From NCBI GenBank assembly GCA_020846535.1, contig JADLDR010000052.1:1-44567 (forward strand): a DNA stretch of 44,567 nt. The letters are read 5' to 3'. Position 1 is the stretch's first letter, and each line of letters opens with the position of its first letter. A program made the position numbers and the translations under genes. The stretch comes from Armatimonadota bacterium (lineage in GTDB: Bacteria; Armatimonadota; JADLDR01). The notes beneath the pieces are model-generated. The model was not told where the DNA came from. It ran no database searches and saw only the letters and a program-made list of their open reading frames with translations. Below are positions 7,256 to 15,442 of the stretch, one piece after another.

Positions 7256-8487
7256 ACAGCGGACTCCATATGCAAATGCGGGGATTCGATGCGAAGGCTG
7301 AGCGCCAGCCCGGCCAGCAAAACGATGATCCCCGACACCATCGGCGAGGCCGGGCCATAGTGCTGGAAGAGAAACCCGCCCCAGAGCGGGCCCAGCACCC
7401 TGGACAGGCTGCCGAGGGATTGCGCCACCCCCATAATGCTCCCCTGGCTGCTCTGTACACTTCTCTTCGAGAGGATCGTGGTCATCGCAGGATCGGAAAC
7501 GCCGCGTCCGGCCGCCAGCAAGGCCGCGGCCAGGATCATCATCGGATAGGACTTCACTATCGTAATCAGGCCGAAGGCCAGGATAAGAAAGACCATGCCC
7601 CCCCTGACGGTCATCTCCTCCCCGAAGCGCCGGACGATCCGGCCTATCAGCCCGCCCTGAATGATAATGACCACCAGCCCGATCACCGCTAATAGATAGC
7701 CGTATAACCGGGCAGCCTGTTCCGATGGAAGATGAAGGGCGGACTGAAGGGTAAAAACCCACATACTCTGTAAATTCGCGAAGGCGAACGTGGAGAGCGC
7801 CATAACCGCAAGGAGCGCCCCGACCGCCGGGCTTTTCACCGAATCCAGAAGCGCCTTCACATCGATCAAGCGCACCGGCCCTCGATTGCCCTCGCGAGTC
7901 TCCGGCTTGAGAGACTCCGGCAGGAACGCCAGTGCCATCAAAAAGTTACCGAAACAGAGGGCAGCCGCCACGAAAAAGGGCGTCTGGAACCCGAAATAAT
8001 AGGAAAGCGTCCCGCCGATAAACGGGCCGAATATGAATCCCAGCCCGAAGGCGGCCCCGATCATGCCCATGCCCTTCGCCCGGGTCTCCGGAGTAGTCGT
8101 ATCGGCGATATACGCCTGGGCCGCGGGCAGAGAGGCGGAGGACAGGATGCCCCCGATAGCCCTCACCAGAAAGAGCATCCAGAGCGACCAGGAGAACCCC
8201 AGCACAGCAAACGCCAGGGTGGACCCCGACAGGCTCAGCAGGATCAGGGGCCGCCTGCCGTAGCGGTCTGACAGCCTCCCCCACAGCGGCGCGAAGATGA
8301 ACTCCATCATCGCATAGGCCGTGGTCAGCGCCCCGACCTGGTTGTAGCTGGCATGAAGCTGTTTGGCATAGAGAGGCAGCAGCGGCAGCACGATCCCGAA
8401 CCCCATCAGATCCAGAAACAGGGTCATGAAAATAATCGGAATCGCAATCTTCCGCCGCTTTTTTTCTTTGGGAATCACGTTGGTCAA
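7252..8487 (-). CDS. MFS drug:H+ antiporter-like exporter (DHA1/TetA type)
   Basis: 411 residues with about 12 hydrophobic segments. Between TM2 and TM3 is the MFS motif A, GRLSDRYGRRPLILL, and TM1 reads FLDLMGFGIVLPLLPLYA, close to the TetA/MdtG-type exporters. The start is TTG at 8487, with GGGAG 6 nt upstream. It ends in ATGA overlap with the DUF512 gene, so both are made from the promoter at 8574-8602. Likely a small-molecule efflux pump in the inner membrane; the substrate is unknown. Confidence 0.9.
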   Translation of the reverse strand: MTNVIPKEKKRRKIAIPIIFMTLFLDLMGFGIVLPLLPLYAKQLHASYNQVGALTTAYAMMEFIFAPLWGRLSDRYGRRPLILLSLSGSTLAFAVLGFSWSLWMLFLVRAIGGILSSASLPAAQAYIADTTTPETRAKGMGMIGAAFGLGFIFGPFIGGTLSYYFGFQTPFFVAAALCFGNFLMALAFLPESLKPETREGNRGPVRLIDVKALLDSVKSPAVGALLAVMALSTFAFANLQSMWVFTLQSALHLPSEQAARLYGYLLAVIGLVVIIIQGGLIGRIVRRFGEEMTVRGGMVFLILAFGLITIVKSYPMMILAAALLAAGRGVSDPAMTTILSKRSVQSSQGSIMGVAQSLGSLSRVLGPLWGGFLFQHYGPASPMVSGIIVLLAGLALSLRIESPHLHMESAV

Positions 8488-8573
8488 TACCGTCTCCCTT
8501 TCAGCCGCGGTGAATACTCTCTCTTTGAAGCCTTTTCACAACAATTCGAGATTTTTAGCACAAAACCTTATTC

Positions 8574-8602
8574 ATTATACCTGATGGGAAGGCCGAATGC
8601 AA
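8574..8602 (-). promoter_or_regulatory. Promoter of the MFS-DUF512 operon
   Basis: A minus-strand TTGCAT (8602-8597), 17-bp spacer and TATAAT (8579-8574), about 87 bp upstream of the TTG start. It is divergent from the promoter at 8633-8661. Confidence 0.7.
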
Positions 8603-8632
8603 GGGCGGCCTTTTCCCTCGCTCCGCGCTGCG

Positions 8633-8661
8633 TTGACATTTTACCGAATATCCGTTAATAT
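8633..8661 (+). promoter_or_regulatory. Promoter of the cyclase-NB-ARC-TPR gene
   Basis: TTGACA (8633-8638), 17-bp spacer, TAATAT (8656-8661). The AAGGAGG ribosome site (8692-8698) and TTG start (8705) follow. Confidence 0.8.
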
Positions 8662-8704
8662 GAGGCTATAGTTCTCTCTCCCCTGAAACCGAAGGAGGTT
8701 CCCC

Positions 8705-11575
8705 TTGACCGGCCTTCCGGGCGGAACGGTAACTTTCCTTTTCACCGATATTCAAAGCAGTTCCAGGCTCTGGGAGCAGTTTCCCGACGCAATGAAAACA
8801 GCCCTGGAACTCCATGATCGTCTGCTGCGCCAGGCAATAGAGTCTCACAGGGGCTATATCTTCAAAACCGTGGGCGATGCGTTTTGCGCCGCCTTCGAGA
8901 CGGCTCCGGATGCTCTGGCTGCCGCGGTCCGCCTCCAGCGGGCGATATTGTCGGCCTCCTGGGGAAAAACCGGCCCCCTGCACGTCCGGGAAGCCCTGCA
9001 CACCGGCACGGCCGAGGAGCGGGGCGGCGATTACTTCGGCTCCCCTCTGAATCGAGTATCGCGCCTCCTGGCCGTCGGACACGGCGGGCAGATACTGCTC
9101 TCCCTGGCCGCCGAGGAGCTTGTCCGGGACTACCTGCCAGGAGACATCACCCTGATCGACCTGGGCGAACACCAGCTGCGCGACCTGGTGCGCCCGGAGC
9201 GCATTTTTCAGGTCGCGGCTCCTGACCTGCCTTCCGACTTCCCCCCGCCCCGCTCTCTGGAAGCCTTTCCCAACAACCTGCCGGTGCAGATCACCAGCTT
9301 CATCGGGCGGGAGCGCGACATAGTGGAGGTCACGGAGCTGATAGGCCGGGTGCGACTCCTGACCCTCACCGGGCCGGGGGGCTGCGGCAAAACGCGCCTC
9401 GCCCTTCAGGTTTCCGCCGACCTGCTGAAACATTTCAGTGACGGCGTGTGGCTCATCGACCTGGCCCCACTCTTCGATCCTTCTCTGGTGGCGCAGGCGG
9501 TGGCTTCCATTCTGGACATTCACGAGGAGCCGTGCTGCTCTTTCGATACCACCCTGACCGGCCACCTCAAAAGCAGGGAGATGCTCCTGGTGCTGGACAA
9601 CTGCGAACACCTCATCGCCGCCGTTGCCCGACTCTGCGACCACCTTCTAAAAGGATGTCCTCATCTGAAGATGCTGGTCACCAGCCGGGAGGCTCTGGGC
9701 ATCGCCGGTGAGACCGCATGGAACGTGCCCACCCTTTCCCTGCCCGATACTGTCCACATCCCCTCGCTCGAAAAAATGACCCGGTACGAAGCCGTTCGTC
9801 TCTTTATCGACCGGGCGACCGCCGTGCGGCCCGATTTCAGGGTGACGAACGAGAACGCTTCTGCGGTGGCCCAGGTCTGCTACCGGTTGGACGGCATTCC
9901 TTTGGCTATCGAGCTGGCTGCGGCAAGGGTGAAGGTGTTGTCCGTGGAGGAGATCGCCTCCCGTCTGGACGACCGCTTCCACCTCCTGACCGGAGGCAGC
10001 CGCACGGCCCTTCCCCGCCAGCAGACCCTCCGCACCCTGGTGGACTGGAGCTACGACCTCCTGAACGATATCGAAAAAATGCTCCTGCGGCGGCTGTCCG
10101 TATTTACCGGAGGATGGAGCATGGAAGCCGCCCGGGTGATCTGCTCCGGGGGAATCCTGGAGGAGTGGGATGTCCTGGATGTCCTCACCCAATTGGTGGA
10201 TAAATCCCTCGTGGTGGCCGAACGCCAGCGCGAGCGCACCCGCTACCGTCTCCTGGAAACGATGTGCCGTTACAGCCGGGACCGGCTCGATGAAAGCGGG
10301 GAACTACCCGATCTCCGGAGGCGGCACCTGGACTACTACCGTACTCTGGCGGAAGATATTGCCCCAGAAGAATCCGACACCGGATGGTTCGACCGGATGG
10401 AGGTCGAACACGACAACCTCCGCGCCGCGCTGGAAGCCAGCCTGGAGCCGGACATCCCCCCGGAAACGGGCCTCCGGCTGGCTGCTGCGCTGGAACGTTT
10501 CTGGCGGGTGCGCGGCTACTGGATGGAGGGCAGGCGGTGGCTGGAGAAGATGGCCCGCCAGAACAGGGGCGGCGACTCGAACCTGGCAGCCAAAGTGCTG
10601 GCCGGGGCGGGCGTCCTAGCCTTCAGCCAAGGCGACCATACGGCGGCTCAGGATTTGTACGAGGCCAGTCTGAATCTCTACCGGGCAACGGGCTACCAGG
10701 CCGGGATCGCCAAACTGCTGGCCCACCTGGGCGGGGTCGCCTGGAATGTCCGCAACTATCCCCTCGCCCGTTCCCTTTATGAGGGCTGCCTGGCAATCTA
10801 CCGTGAATTGAACGACAGGTCGGGGATCGCCAACTCGGTCAACAACCTGGGTATGGTGGCCTGGGGACAGGGCGATCACGAGACCGCCCGTTCGTCCTTC
10901 CGGGAAAGCCTGGCCTATTACCGTGAAATGCGGGATCAGCAGTCGGTGGCTCTGGCCCTCAGCGAACTGGGCAACCTGACCCGGGACGAAGGCGACTTCG
11001 CGGCAGCCCGCGTCCTCCACGAGGAAAGCCTGACGCTCCGCCGGGAGATCGGGGCCAAGGGAGCCATCTCCAACTCCCTGAGCAATCTCGGCCAGGTGGC
11101 CTGGGACGAAAGGCGGTATGAAGACGCCGAACGCCTTCTACAAGAAAGTCTGGATATAAGGCGCGAGCTTGGAGCCAGGGGTGGAGTGGCCGACGCCCTC
11201 AGCGTCTTAGGGCTGGTCGCCTGGTCTCAGGACGATTTCGCCCTCGCCCGGCAGCGCCTGGCCGAAAGCCTGAGCATTTTCCACGACTTGGGCGACCGAT
11301 GGGGCATTGTGGTCTGTCTGGAAGGGCTTGGGCGCGTCTGCGGTTCTATCAGAGAGGAAGAGCGCGCCGCCCGCATGTTCGGAGCGGCAGCCTCGCTCCG
11401 CCAGACGATAGGCACTCCCATGCCCTCCGCCGACCGCGCCGACTATGAACGCGCCGTCTCCCTGCTCCGCTCCGGCATGGAGCCTGCCGCCTTCGAATCC
11501 GCCTGGCGGCAGGGCGAATCCGTGTCTCTCGAACAGGCGGTTGCCGAAGCCCTGGAGACAGACCGCGCGGATTGA
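8705..11575 (+). CDS. Class III nucleotide cyclase fused to NB-ARC ATPase and TPR repeats
   Basis: 956 residues. Residues 8-165 form a class III cyclase domain that keeps every key position: metal-binding Asp15 (LFTDIQ) and Asp58 (VGDAF), base-reading Lys54 and Asp109 (GGDYFG), transition-state Asn116 and Arg120 (NRVSRL). An AP-ATPase/NB-ARC module follows, with P-loop TGPGGCGKTRLAL near 220 and Walker B LLVLDNCEH near 297. From about residue 625 to 890 there are about six 40-residue tetratricopeptide units. No DNA-binding domain is seen, so output is probably a cyclic nucleotide or protein contacts. It starts at TTG with AAGGAGG 6 nt upstream. An MFS gene follows 27 bp downstream. Such STAND-type architectures are common in Actinobacteria and Chloroflexota. 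Confidence 0.93.
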   Translation: MTGLPGGTVTFLFTDIQSSSRLWEQFPDAMKTALELHDRLLRQAIESHRGYIFKTVGDAFCAAFETAPDALAAAVRLQRAILSASWGKTGPLHVREALHTGTAEERGGDYFGSPLNRVSRLLAVGHGGQILLSLAAEELVRDYLPGDITLIDLGEHQLRDLVRPERIFQVAAPDLPSDFPPPRSLEAFPNNLPVQITSFIGRERDIVEVTELIGRVRLLTLTGPGGCGKTRLALQVSADLLKHFSDGVWLIDLAPLFDPSLVAQAVASILDIHEEPCCSFDTTLTGHLKSREMLLVLDNCEHLIAAVARLCDHLLKGCPHLKMLVTSREALGIAGETAWNVPTLSLPDTVHIPSLEKMTRYEAVRLFIDRATAVRPDFRVTNENASAVAQVCYRLDGIPLAIELAAARVKVLSVEEIASRLDDRFHLLTGGSRTALPRQQTLRTLVDWSYDLLNDIEKMLLRRLSVFTGGWSMEAARVICSGGILEEWDVLDVLTQLVDKSLVVAERQRERTRYRLLETMCRYSRDRLDESGELPDLRRRHLDYYRTLAEDIAPEESDTGWFDRMEVEHDNLRAALEASLEPDIPPETGLRLAAALERFWRVRGYWMEGRRWLEKMARQNRGGDSNLAAKVLAGAGVLAFSQGDHTAAQDLYEASLNLYRATGYQAGIAKLLAHLGGVAWNVRNYPLARSLYEGCLAIYRELNDRSGIANSVNNLGMVAWGQGDHETARSSFRESLAYYREMRDQQSVALALSELGNLTRDEGDFAAARVLHEESLTLRREIGAKGAISNSLSNLGQVAWDERRYEDAERLLQESLDIRRELGARGGVADALSVLGLVAWSQDDFALARQRLAESLSIFHDLGDRWGIVVCLEGLGRVCGSIREEERAARMFGAAASLRQTIGTPMPSADRADYERAVSLLRSGMEPAAFESAWRQGESVSLEQAVAEALETDRAD

Positions 11576-11602
11576 CACCGATATCTGAAAGCGAGTGATC
11601 TC

Positions 11603-12796
11603 TTGACCTTGACCGAACTGACCGAAGAACCGGCCCGTCTGGCGGAATCGTCGCCGCGAACGAGGCTGGCGCTTCTTTCCTTCAGCCATCTGTGGATCGA
11701 CTTTTACGCCACGATGTATGCGCCCCTGGCGGAGACATTCAGAAGCCTCTACCATGTCAGCCTGTCCCAGATTTCCTGGCTGCCGGTGGTGGTGTCTGTC
11801 TTCGGCTCCATGAGCCAACCCCTCTACGGGCTTCTGGGGGACCGATTCAACCGGATCGGCACGGCTGCCGCCAGCCTGACGGTGGCCGCCGTCTTTATGA
11901 GCCTCATCGGATTCGCCCCCAGCCTTCCGGCGCTGGGGCTGCTCCTGGTGCTGGGGTCGCTGGGTATCTCCGCCTTTCATCCCAACAGCGCCGCCGCCGT
12001 CACGGAGGGGCAGCAGCGGGCCAGTTTCGCCATGTCCATCTTCATGGTCGGCGGGAGCGCAGGGCTGGCGGTCGCACCCACAGCCAGCTCCTATATCGCC
12101 GAAAATTACGGCCTCCGGTGGCTCTGGGTGGCCGTTGCGCCGGGCCTGCTGATGGCCCTGGCGCTTCTGCCCTTTATCCGCGGGGATAAGCGCATCAAGA
12201 GGCCGCAAGAAGCCCGGCCTCCTATCAGGCTCTCCTCCCTGTTCGAGAGAGGAACTTCTCCTGTCTGGCTCCTCCTGGGAATCGCCACCATGCGCTCCTT
12301 CGCCTCGGTGGTGTTCCAGACCTTCATCTCTTTTCTGGGCAAGGAGCGCGGCTGGAGCGTGGAGCAGACCGGGCACGCCCTCTCCATCTTTCTGATCAGC
12401 GGCACGGCTGGCTCGTTGACGGGAGGTTATATCGCCGACCGCGTGAACCCGAAGGCCCAGATCACCTGGTCGTGCCTTCTGACAATCCCCTTCCTGCTCG
12501 GTTTCGTCCACCTGGACAGCGCCCTGGCGCTGGTTTCTTTCGGCATCGCAGGCTTTCTGACCTGGGTGGCGCAACCGGTCAATATCTCGCTGGCCCAGGA
12601 ACTTCGCCCGCAGAGCGCCGGTGCCGTCTCCGGCCTGATGCTCGGACTGGCCTGGGGCACGGCGGGCCTTTTCATGCAGCCCTTCGGCAGCCTCGCCGAC
12701 AGAATCGGCGTCGAAACAGCCCTCAGCTACGCCCCTTTCGCCCTCCTCCTCGCCGCAGGCTGCGCCATGCTGCTGCCGGGCGGGAGGCAAAGGTAA
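11603..12796 (+). CDS. MFS transporter, fosmidomycin-resistance (FSR)-like
   Basis: 397 residues, about 12 membrane segments. SHLWIDFYATMYAPLAE in TM1 and LGSLGISAFHPNSAAAV in TM4 match the FSR branch of the MFS, whose members export small molecules. The start is taken as TTG at 11603; the Shine-Dalgarno is weak and the frame is bounded by the upstream TGA at 11573, so translation may be coupled to the preceding signalling gene 27 bp away. That arrangement suggests that the cyclase protein and the pump serve one response. Confidence 0.85.
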   Translation: MTLTELTEEPARLAESSPRTRLALLSFSHLWIDFYATMYAPLAETFRSLYHVSLSQISWLPVVVSVFGSMSQPLYGLLGDRFNRIGTAAASLTVAAVFMSLIGFAPSLPALGLLLVLGSLGISAFHPNSAAAVTEGQQRASFAMSIFMVGGSAGLAVAPTASSYIAENYGLRWLWVAVAPGLLMALALLPFIRGDKRIKRPQEARPPIRLSSLFERGTSPVWLLLGIATMRSFASVVFQTFISFLGKERGWSVEQTGHALSIFLISGTAGSLTGGYIADRVNPKAQITWSCLLTIPFLLGFVHLDSALALVSFGIAGFLTWVAQPVNISLAQELRPQSAGAVSGLMLGLAWGTAGLFMQPFGSLADRIGVETALSYAPFALLLAAGCAMLLPGGRQR

Positions 12797-12814
12797 ATCG
12801 TTTCCGATGTCGAA

Positions 12815-12930
12815 GGGGCGATTCATTGCGCCCGCAAAGCTGTTTTGGGCGCGATGAATCGCGCCCCTACGAACCGGGTAGATGGCAACGTTAAAATGTT
12901 ACTTTCCGCTCCGGCCTGGATCGGAAAGTA
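12815..12930. repeat. Two hairpins in the MFS-Rieske gap
   Basis: First: GGGGCGATTCATTGCGCCC (12815-12833) against 12847-12867, an imperfect palindrome of the same GGGGCG...CGCCCC type that recurs from 29.9 kb on. Second: TACTTTCCG (12900-12908) and CGGAAAGTA (12922-12930) with a 13-nt loop, 43 bp before the Rieske gene. The first may terminate the MFS transcript. The second could be an operator or leader stem. Confidence 0.6.
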
Positions 12931-12972
12931 TCTGTCCCTGCACAATCCCGTTTCCACAGAAGGGAGGTTTCC

Positions 12973-14715
12973 ATGAACAGCCCGATGGAGGGTTTCATCC
13001 ATGCAGGCAAGCTGGAGGATATCCGGCAGAAATGCTGCACGGTGGTCAATGAGAAGGGCCACCATATCGCTGTGTTTTACCATGAGGGCCAGGTGTATGC
13101 GGTGGACAACCGATGCCCGCATATGGGCTTCCCGCTCAGCCGGGGGAGCGTGAAGGACGGCATTCTTATGTGCCACTGGCATCACGCCCGCTTCGACCTG
13201 AAGACAGGCGGCACATTCGATCCGTTCGCCGATGACGTGAGGGCTTTTGCGGTGGAGGTGCGCGACGGCGAGGTATGGATCGATATCACCCGGCAGGCCG
13301 ATCCCGTCGCCTATCAATTCACCCGACTTTCCGAAGGGCTGGAGCAAAACATCAGCCTGGTCATGGCGAAGGCGGCCATCGCCCTGCTGGAAAGCGGAAT
13401 CGAGCCTTCGGAGCCGTTCCGGATCGGGCTGGAGTTCGGGACGCGATACCGGACAGCCTGGGCGCAGGGCCTCACCATGCATGTCTGCTTTATGAACATG
13501 CTTCCCTACCTGTCCCCCGAGGACAAGCCCCATGCCCTCTTTCATGGCCTCAGTGCGGTCGGGAACGATACCGCCGGGATGCAGCCGAACTTCCTGGCCC
13601 GCCCTCTTCCCGGCGACCCTGCCGATGCCGACACCCTGAAGCGGTGGTTCCGCCAGTTCGTCGAGGTGCGGGATTCGCAGGGAGCCGAACGCTGCCTGAT
13701 CTCAGCCCTCTCGGGCGACGCGACTCATACGCAGGTCGCCGATATGCTCTTTGCGGCAGCCACCGACCACCGCTATCTGTCCACCGGCCACTCGCTCGAT
13801 TTCACCAACAAGGCGCTGGAAGCCCTCGACCATGCGGGCTGGAACTATGCCCCGGCAGTCCTCGCCAGCCTGATTCCCAACCTGACCGGAGCCTCCCGCG
13901 CCGAGGAATCGAACCAGTGGCGAAGCCCTATCGATCTGGTCGCTATCCTGAAAGCCGCCTTCGAGAAGATACCCGCCGCCCTCGCCTCCGGCGCTTCCGC
14001 CGCCTCCCCCTGGCAGGGACGGGACGATCTGATTCCTGTTCTCCTGGGCGAAGACCCGCAGGCGATTGCCGACAGCCTCCTGTCCGCCATCGAAGCCGGA
14101 GCCGCTCCGGTGGATCTGGCCTGCGCGGCGGCCTATGCGGCGGCTCTGCGCGTGGCCCGCTTCCACACATCCAACGAGTTCGGAGACTGGGACACCAGCC
14201 TCCACACCTTCACCTTCGCCCAGGCCGTCCATCAGGGGATGCGCCGCGCCCCTTCGCCGGAACTCCTGCGCGGCGTCTTCGATGCGGCCATGAGCATCTA
14301 CCTGGACCGCTTCCTGAACATGCCTCCTGCCCGGCTTCCTGAGATCGTCCCGAACCAGGAGAATCCGGACGACCTTCTGGACGCCTTTTCCGATCTTCTG
14401 GACCGCCAGCAGCAGGTAAACGAAGCCGCCCAACTGGCCGCTCGGTTCCTGGGCAGCGGCGGCCCTCCGGAACGGCTGATGGCCGCCCTCGGCAGGTCGC
14501 TTCTCCGGGAGGACCGCTCCTTCCATACCATCCAGATGATGGAAGGAGCCTTTCGCCAGTATGCGCTCCTGCGCTCCACTCCCGCAGGAGCGCATGTCCT
14601 CATCGCCGCCGCCCGCTATCTGGCCGCCCATGCCCCCACCATGCGTTCCCAGAGGCAAACCTATATGATGGCCTGGCGACTCCATCGCGGCGAGCGAGTT
14701 TACGAAGAGGCTTGA
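12973..14715 (+). CDS. Rieske [2Fe-2S] domain fused to a large helical domain
   Basis: 580 residues. Residues 7-105 are a soluble Rieske ferredoxin-type domain with CPHMGFPL (Cys48, His50) and CHWHHARFD (Cys67, His70), the C-x-H and C-x2-H cluster ligands. The remaining 470 residues look helical and rich in Ala and Leu. They have recurrent His-containing motifs (AVGNDTAG, LHTFTFAQAVHQGM, FGDWDTSLH) loosely like questin-oxidase-type proteins; this resemblance is by eye and unproven. No signal peptide. The SD GGGAGG lies 6-7 nt upstream of the ATG. It stands alone, with a 13-bp inverted repeat after its stop. Probably a cytoplasmic oxygenase or electron-transfer protein. Confidence 0.85.
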   Translation: MNSPMEGFIHAGKLEDIRQKCCTVVNEKGHHIAVFYHEGQVYAVDNRCPHMGFPLSRGSVKDGILMCHWHHARFDLKTGGTFDPFADDVRAFAVEVRDGEVWIDITRQADPVAYQFTRLSEGLEQNISLVMAKAAIALLESGIEPSEPFRIGLEFGTRYRTAWAQGLTMHVCFMNMLPYLSPEDKPHALFHGLSAVGNDTAGMQPNFLARPLPGDPADADTLKRWFRQFVEVRDSQGAERCLISALSGDATHTQVADMLFAAATDHRYLSTGHSLDFTNKALEALDHAGWNYAPAVLASLIPNLTGASRAEESNQWRSPIDLVAILKAAFEKIPAALASGASAASPWQGRDDLIPVLLGEDPQAIADSLLSAIEAGAAPVDLACAAAYAAALRVARFHTSNEFGDWDTSLHTFTFAQAVHQGMRRAPSPELLRGVFDAAMSIYLDRFLNMPPARLPEIVPNQENPDDLLDAFSDLLDRQQQVNEAAQLAARFLGSGGPPERLMAALGRSLLREDRSFHTIQMMEGAFRQYALLRSTPAGAHVLIAAARYLAAHAPTMRSQRQTYMMAWRLHRGERVYEEA

Positions 14716-14722
14716 CCTGCGC

Positions 14723-14787
14723 CCTTCTCGCGTGGCTGTGCGTTATGGGATAGTAGGGTAACCGGAGAGTATAACCACGCGAGAAGG
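14723..14787. repeat. Inverted repeat downstream of the Rieske gene
   Basis: Perfect 13-nt arms, CCTTCTCGCGTGG (14723-14735) and CCACGCGAGAAGG (14775-14787), separated by 39 nt. It starts 8 bp after the stop codon, a place for transcription termination, but there is no U-tract. Confidence 0.6.
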
Positions 14788-14798
14788 CCGTCTCTCCC

Positions 14799-14827
14799 TT
14801 GACAGCCGTCTGCGTAAATTCTATAAT
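14799..14827 (+). promoter_or_regulatory. Consensus promoter of the ECF transporter genes
   Basis: TTGACA (14799-14804), exactly 17 bp, TATAAT (14822-14827). The expected start near 14834 leaves only about 20 nt of leader, too short for a TPP or other riboswitch. Confidence 0.9.
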
Positions 14828-14854
14828 CATAGAAACGGCTTCAGAGGAGAGAAC

Positions 14855-15442
14855 ATGGCTGTCAGCAAAACGCCCTACTGGAGTACTCGCGAGATCGTCC
14901 TGATCGGCACGATGGGGGCGGTGATGGGGGTGCTTTACTGGGGGTTTAGTCAGGCATATAATGTCTATTCGGACGCTTTGGGCAAGGTTGGCTCGCAGTT
15001 CGCTTACGGCCTATGGTTTATCGGAGGGATCTTGATTCCCTACATCCTCCGCAAGCCCTGGGCAGCTTTCCTGGGGGAAGCGGTGGCGGCTTCGGTATCC
15101 ATGCTGCTCGGAACCACCTGGGGCGTGGATACCGCTGTCAGCGGCATCTTGCAGGGACTCGGCAGCGAGGCGGCCTTCGCCCTGGGCCGCTACCGCCGCT
15201 ACGGGGCGGGAACGATGATGCTTGCCGGGATGATTCCCGGAATTCCTGCCTTCGCCCACGACTACCTGGTCTATGGGTACGCTGAATACCAGCCTGCCAT
15301 CAATATCGGAATGTTCCTGATACTTCTGGTCAGCGGTGCGTTGATGGGCGGGCTGCTGTCCAAAGCTATCGGGGACGCCCTGGCGAGAACCGGGACACTG
15401 GACAACTATCCCATCGGGCGGGAGCGCCGTAAGGGTGTCTGA
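14855..15442 (+). CDS. ykoE: ECF transporter S component, YkoE-like
   Basis: 195 residues with about six hydrophobic segments. The pattern IPYILRKPWAAFLGEAVAA, LLGTTWGVDT, GILQGLGSEAAFALGRYRR is that of YkoE-type substrate-binding subunits, associated with thiamine or its hydroxymethylpyrimidine precursor. It binds the vitamin in the membrane and passes it to an energising module. The SD GAGGAGA is followed by ATG. Its end overlaps the double ATPase gene by 8 bp. In the B. subtilis ykoFEDC order a T component (YkoC) follows the ATPase; none is present here. Confidence 0.85.
   Translation: MAVSKTPYWSTREIVLIGTMGAVMGVLYWGFSQAYNVYSDALGKVGSQFAYGLWFIGGILIPYILRKPWAAFLGEAVAASVSMLLGTTWGVDTAVSGILQGLGSEAAFALGRYRRYGAGTMMLAGMIPGIPAFAHDYLVYGYAEYQPAINIGMFLILLVSGALMGGLLSKAIGDALARTGTLDNYPIGRERRKGV

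Noticed and set aside
7256..7762. N-terminal extension of the DUF512 protein by 169 residues
   Set aside because: It overlaps the 3' end of the MFS gene, has no domain, and the ATGA overlap at 7252-7255 gives a natural start.
14828..14854. TPP riboswitch for the YkoE/YkoD genes
   Set aside because: The consensus promoter leaves only about 20 nt of leader, and no THI-box sequence is seen.
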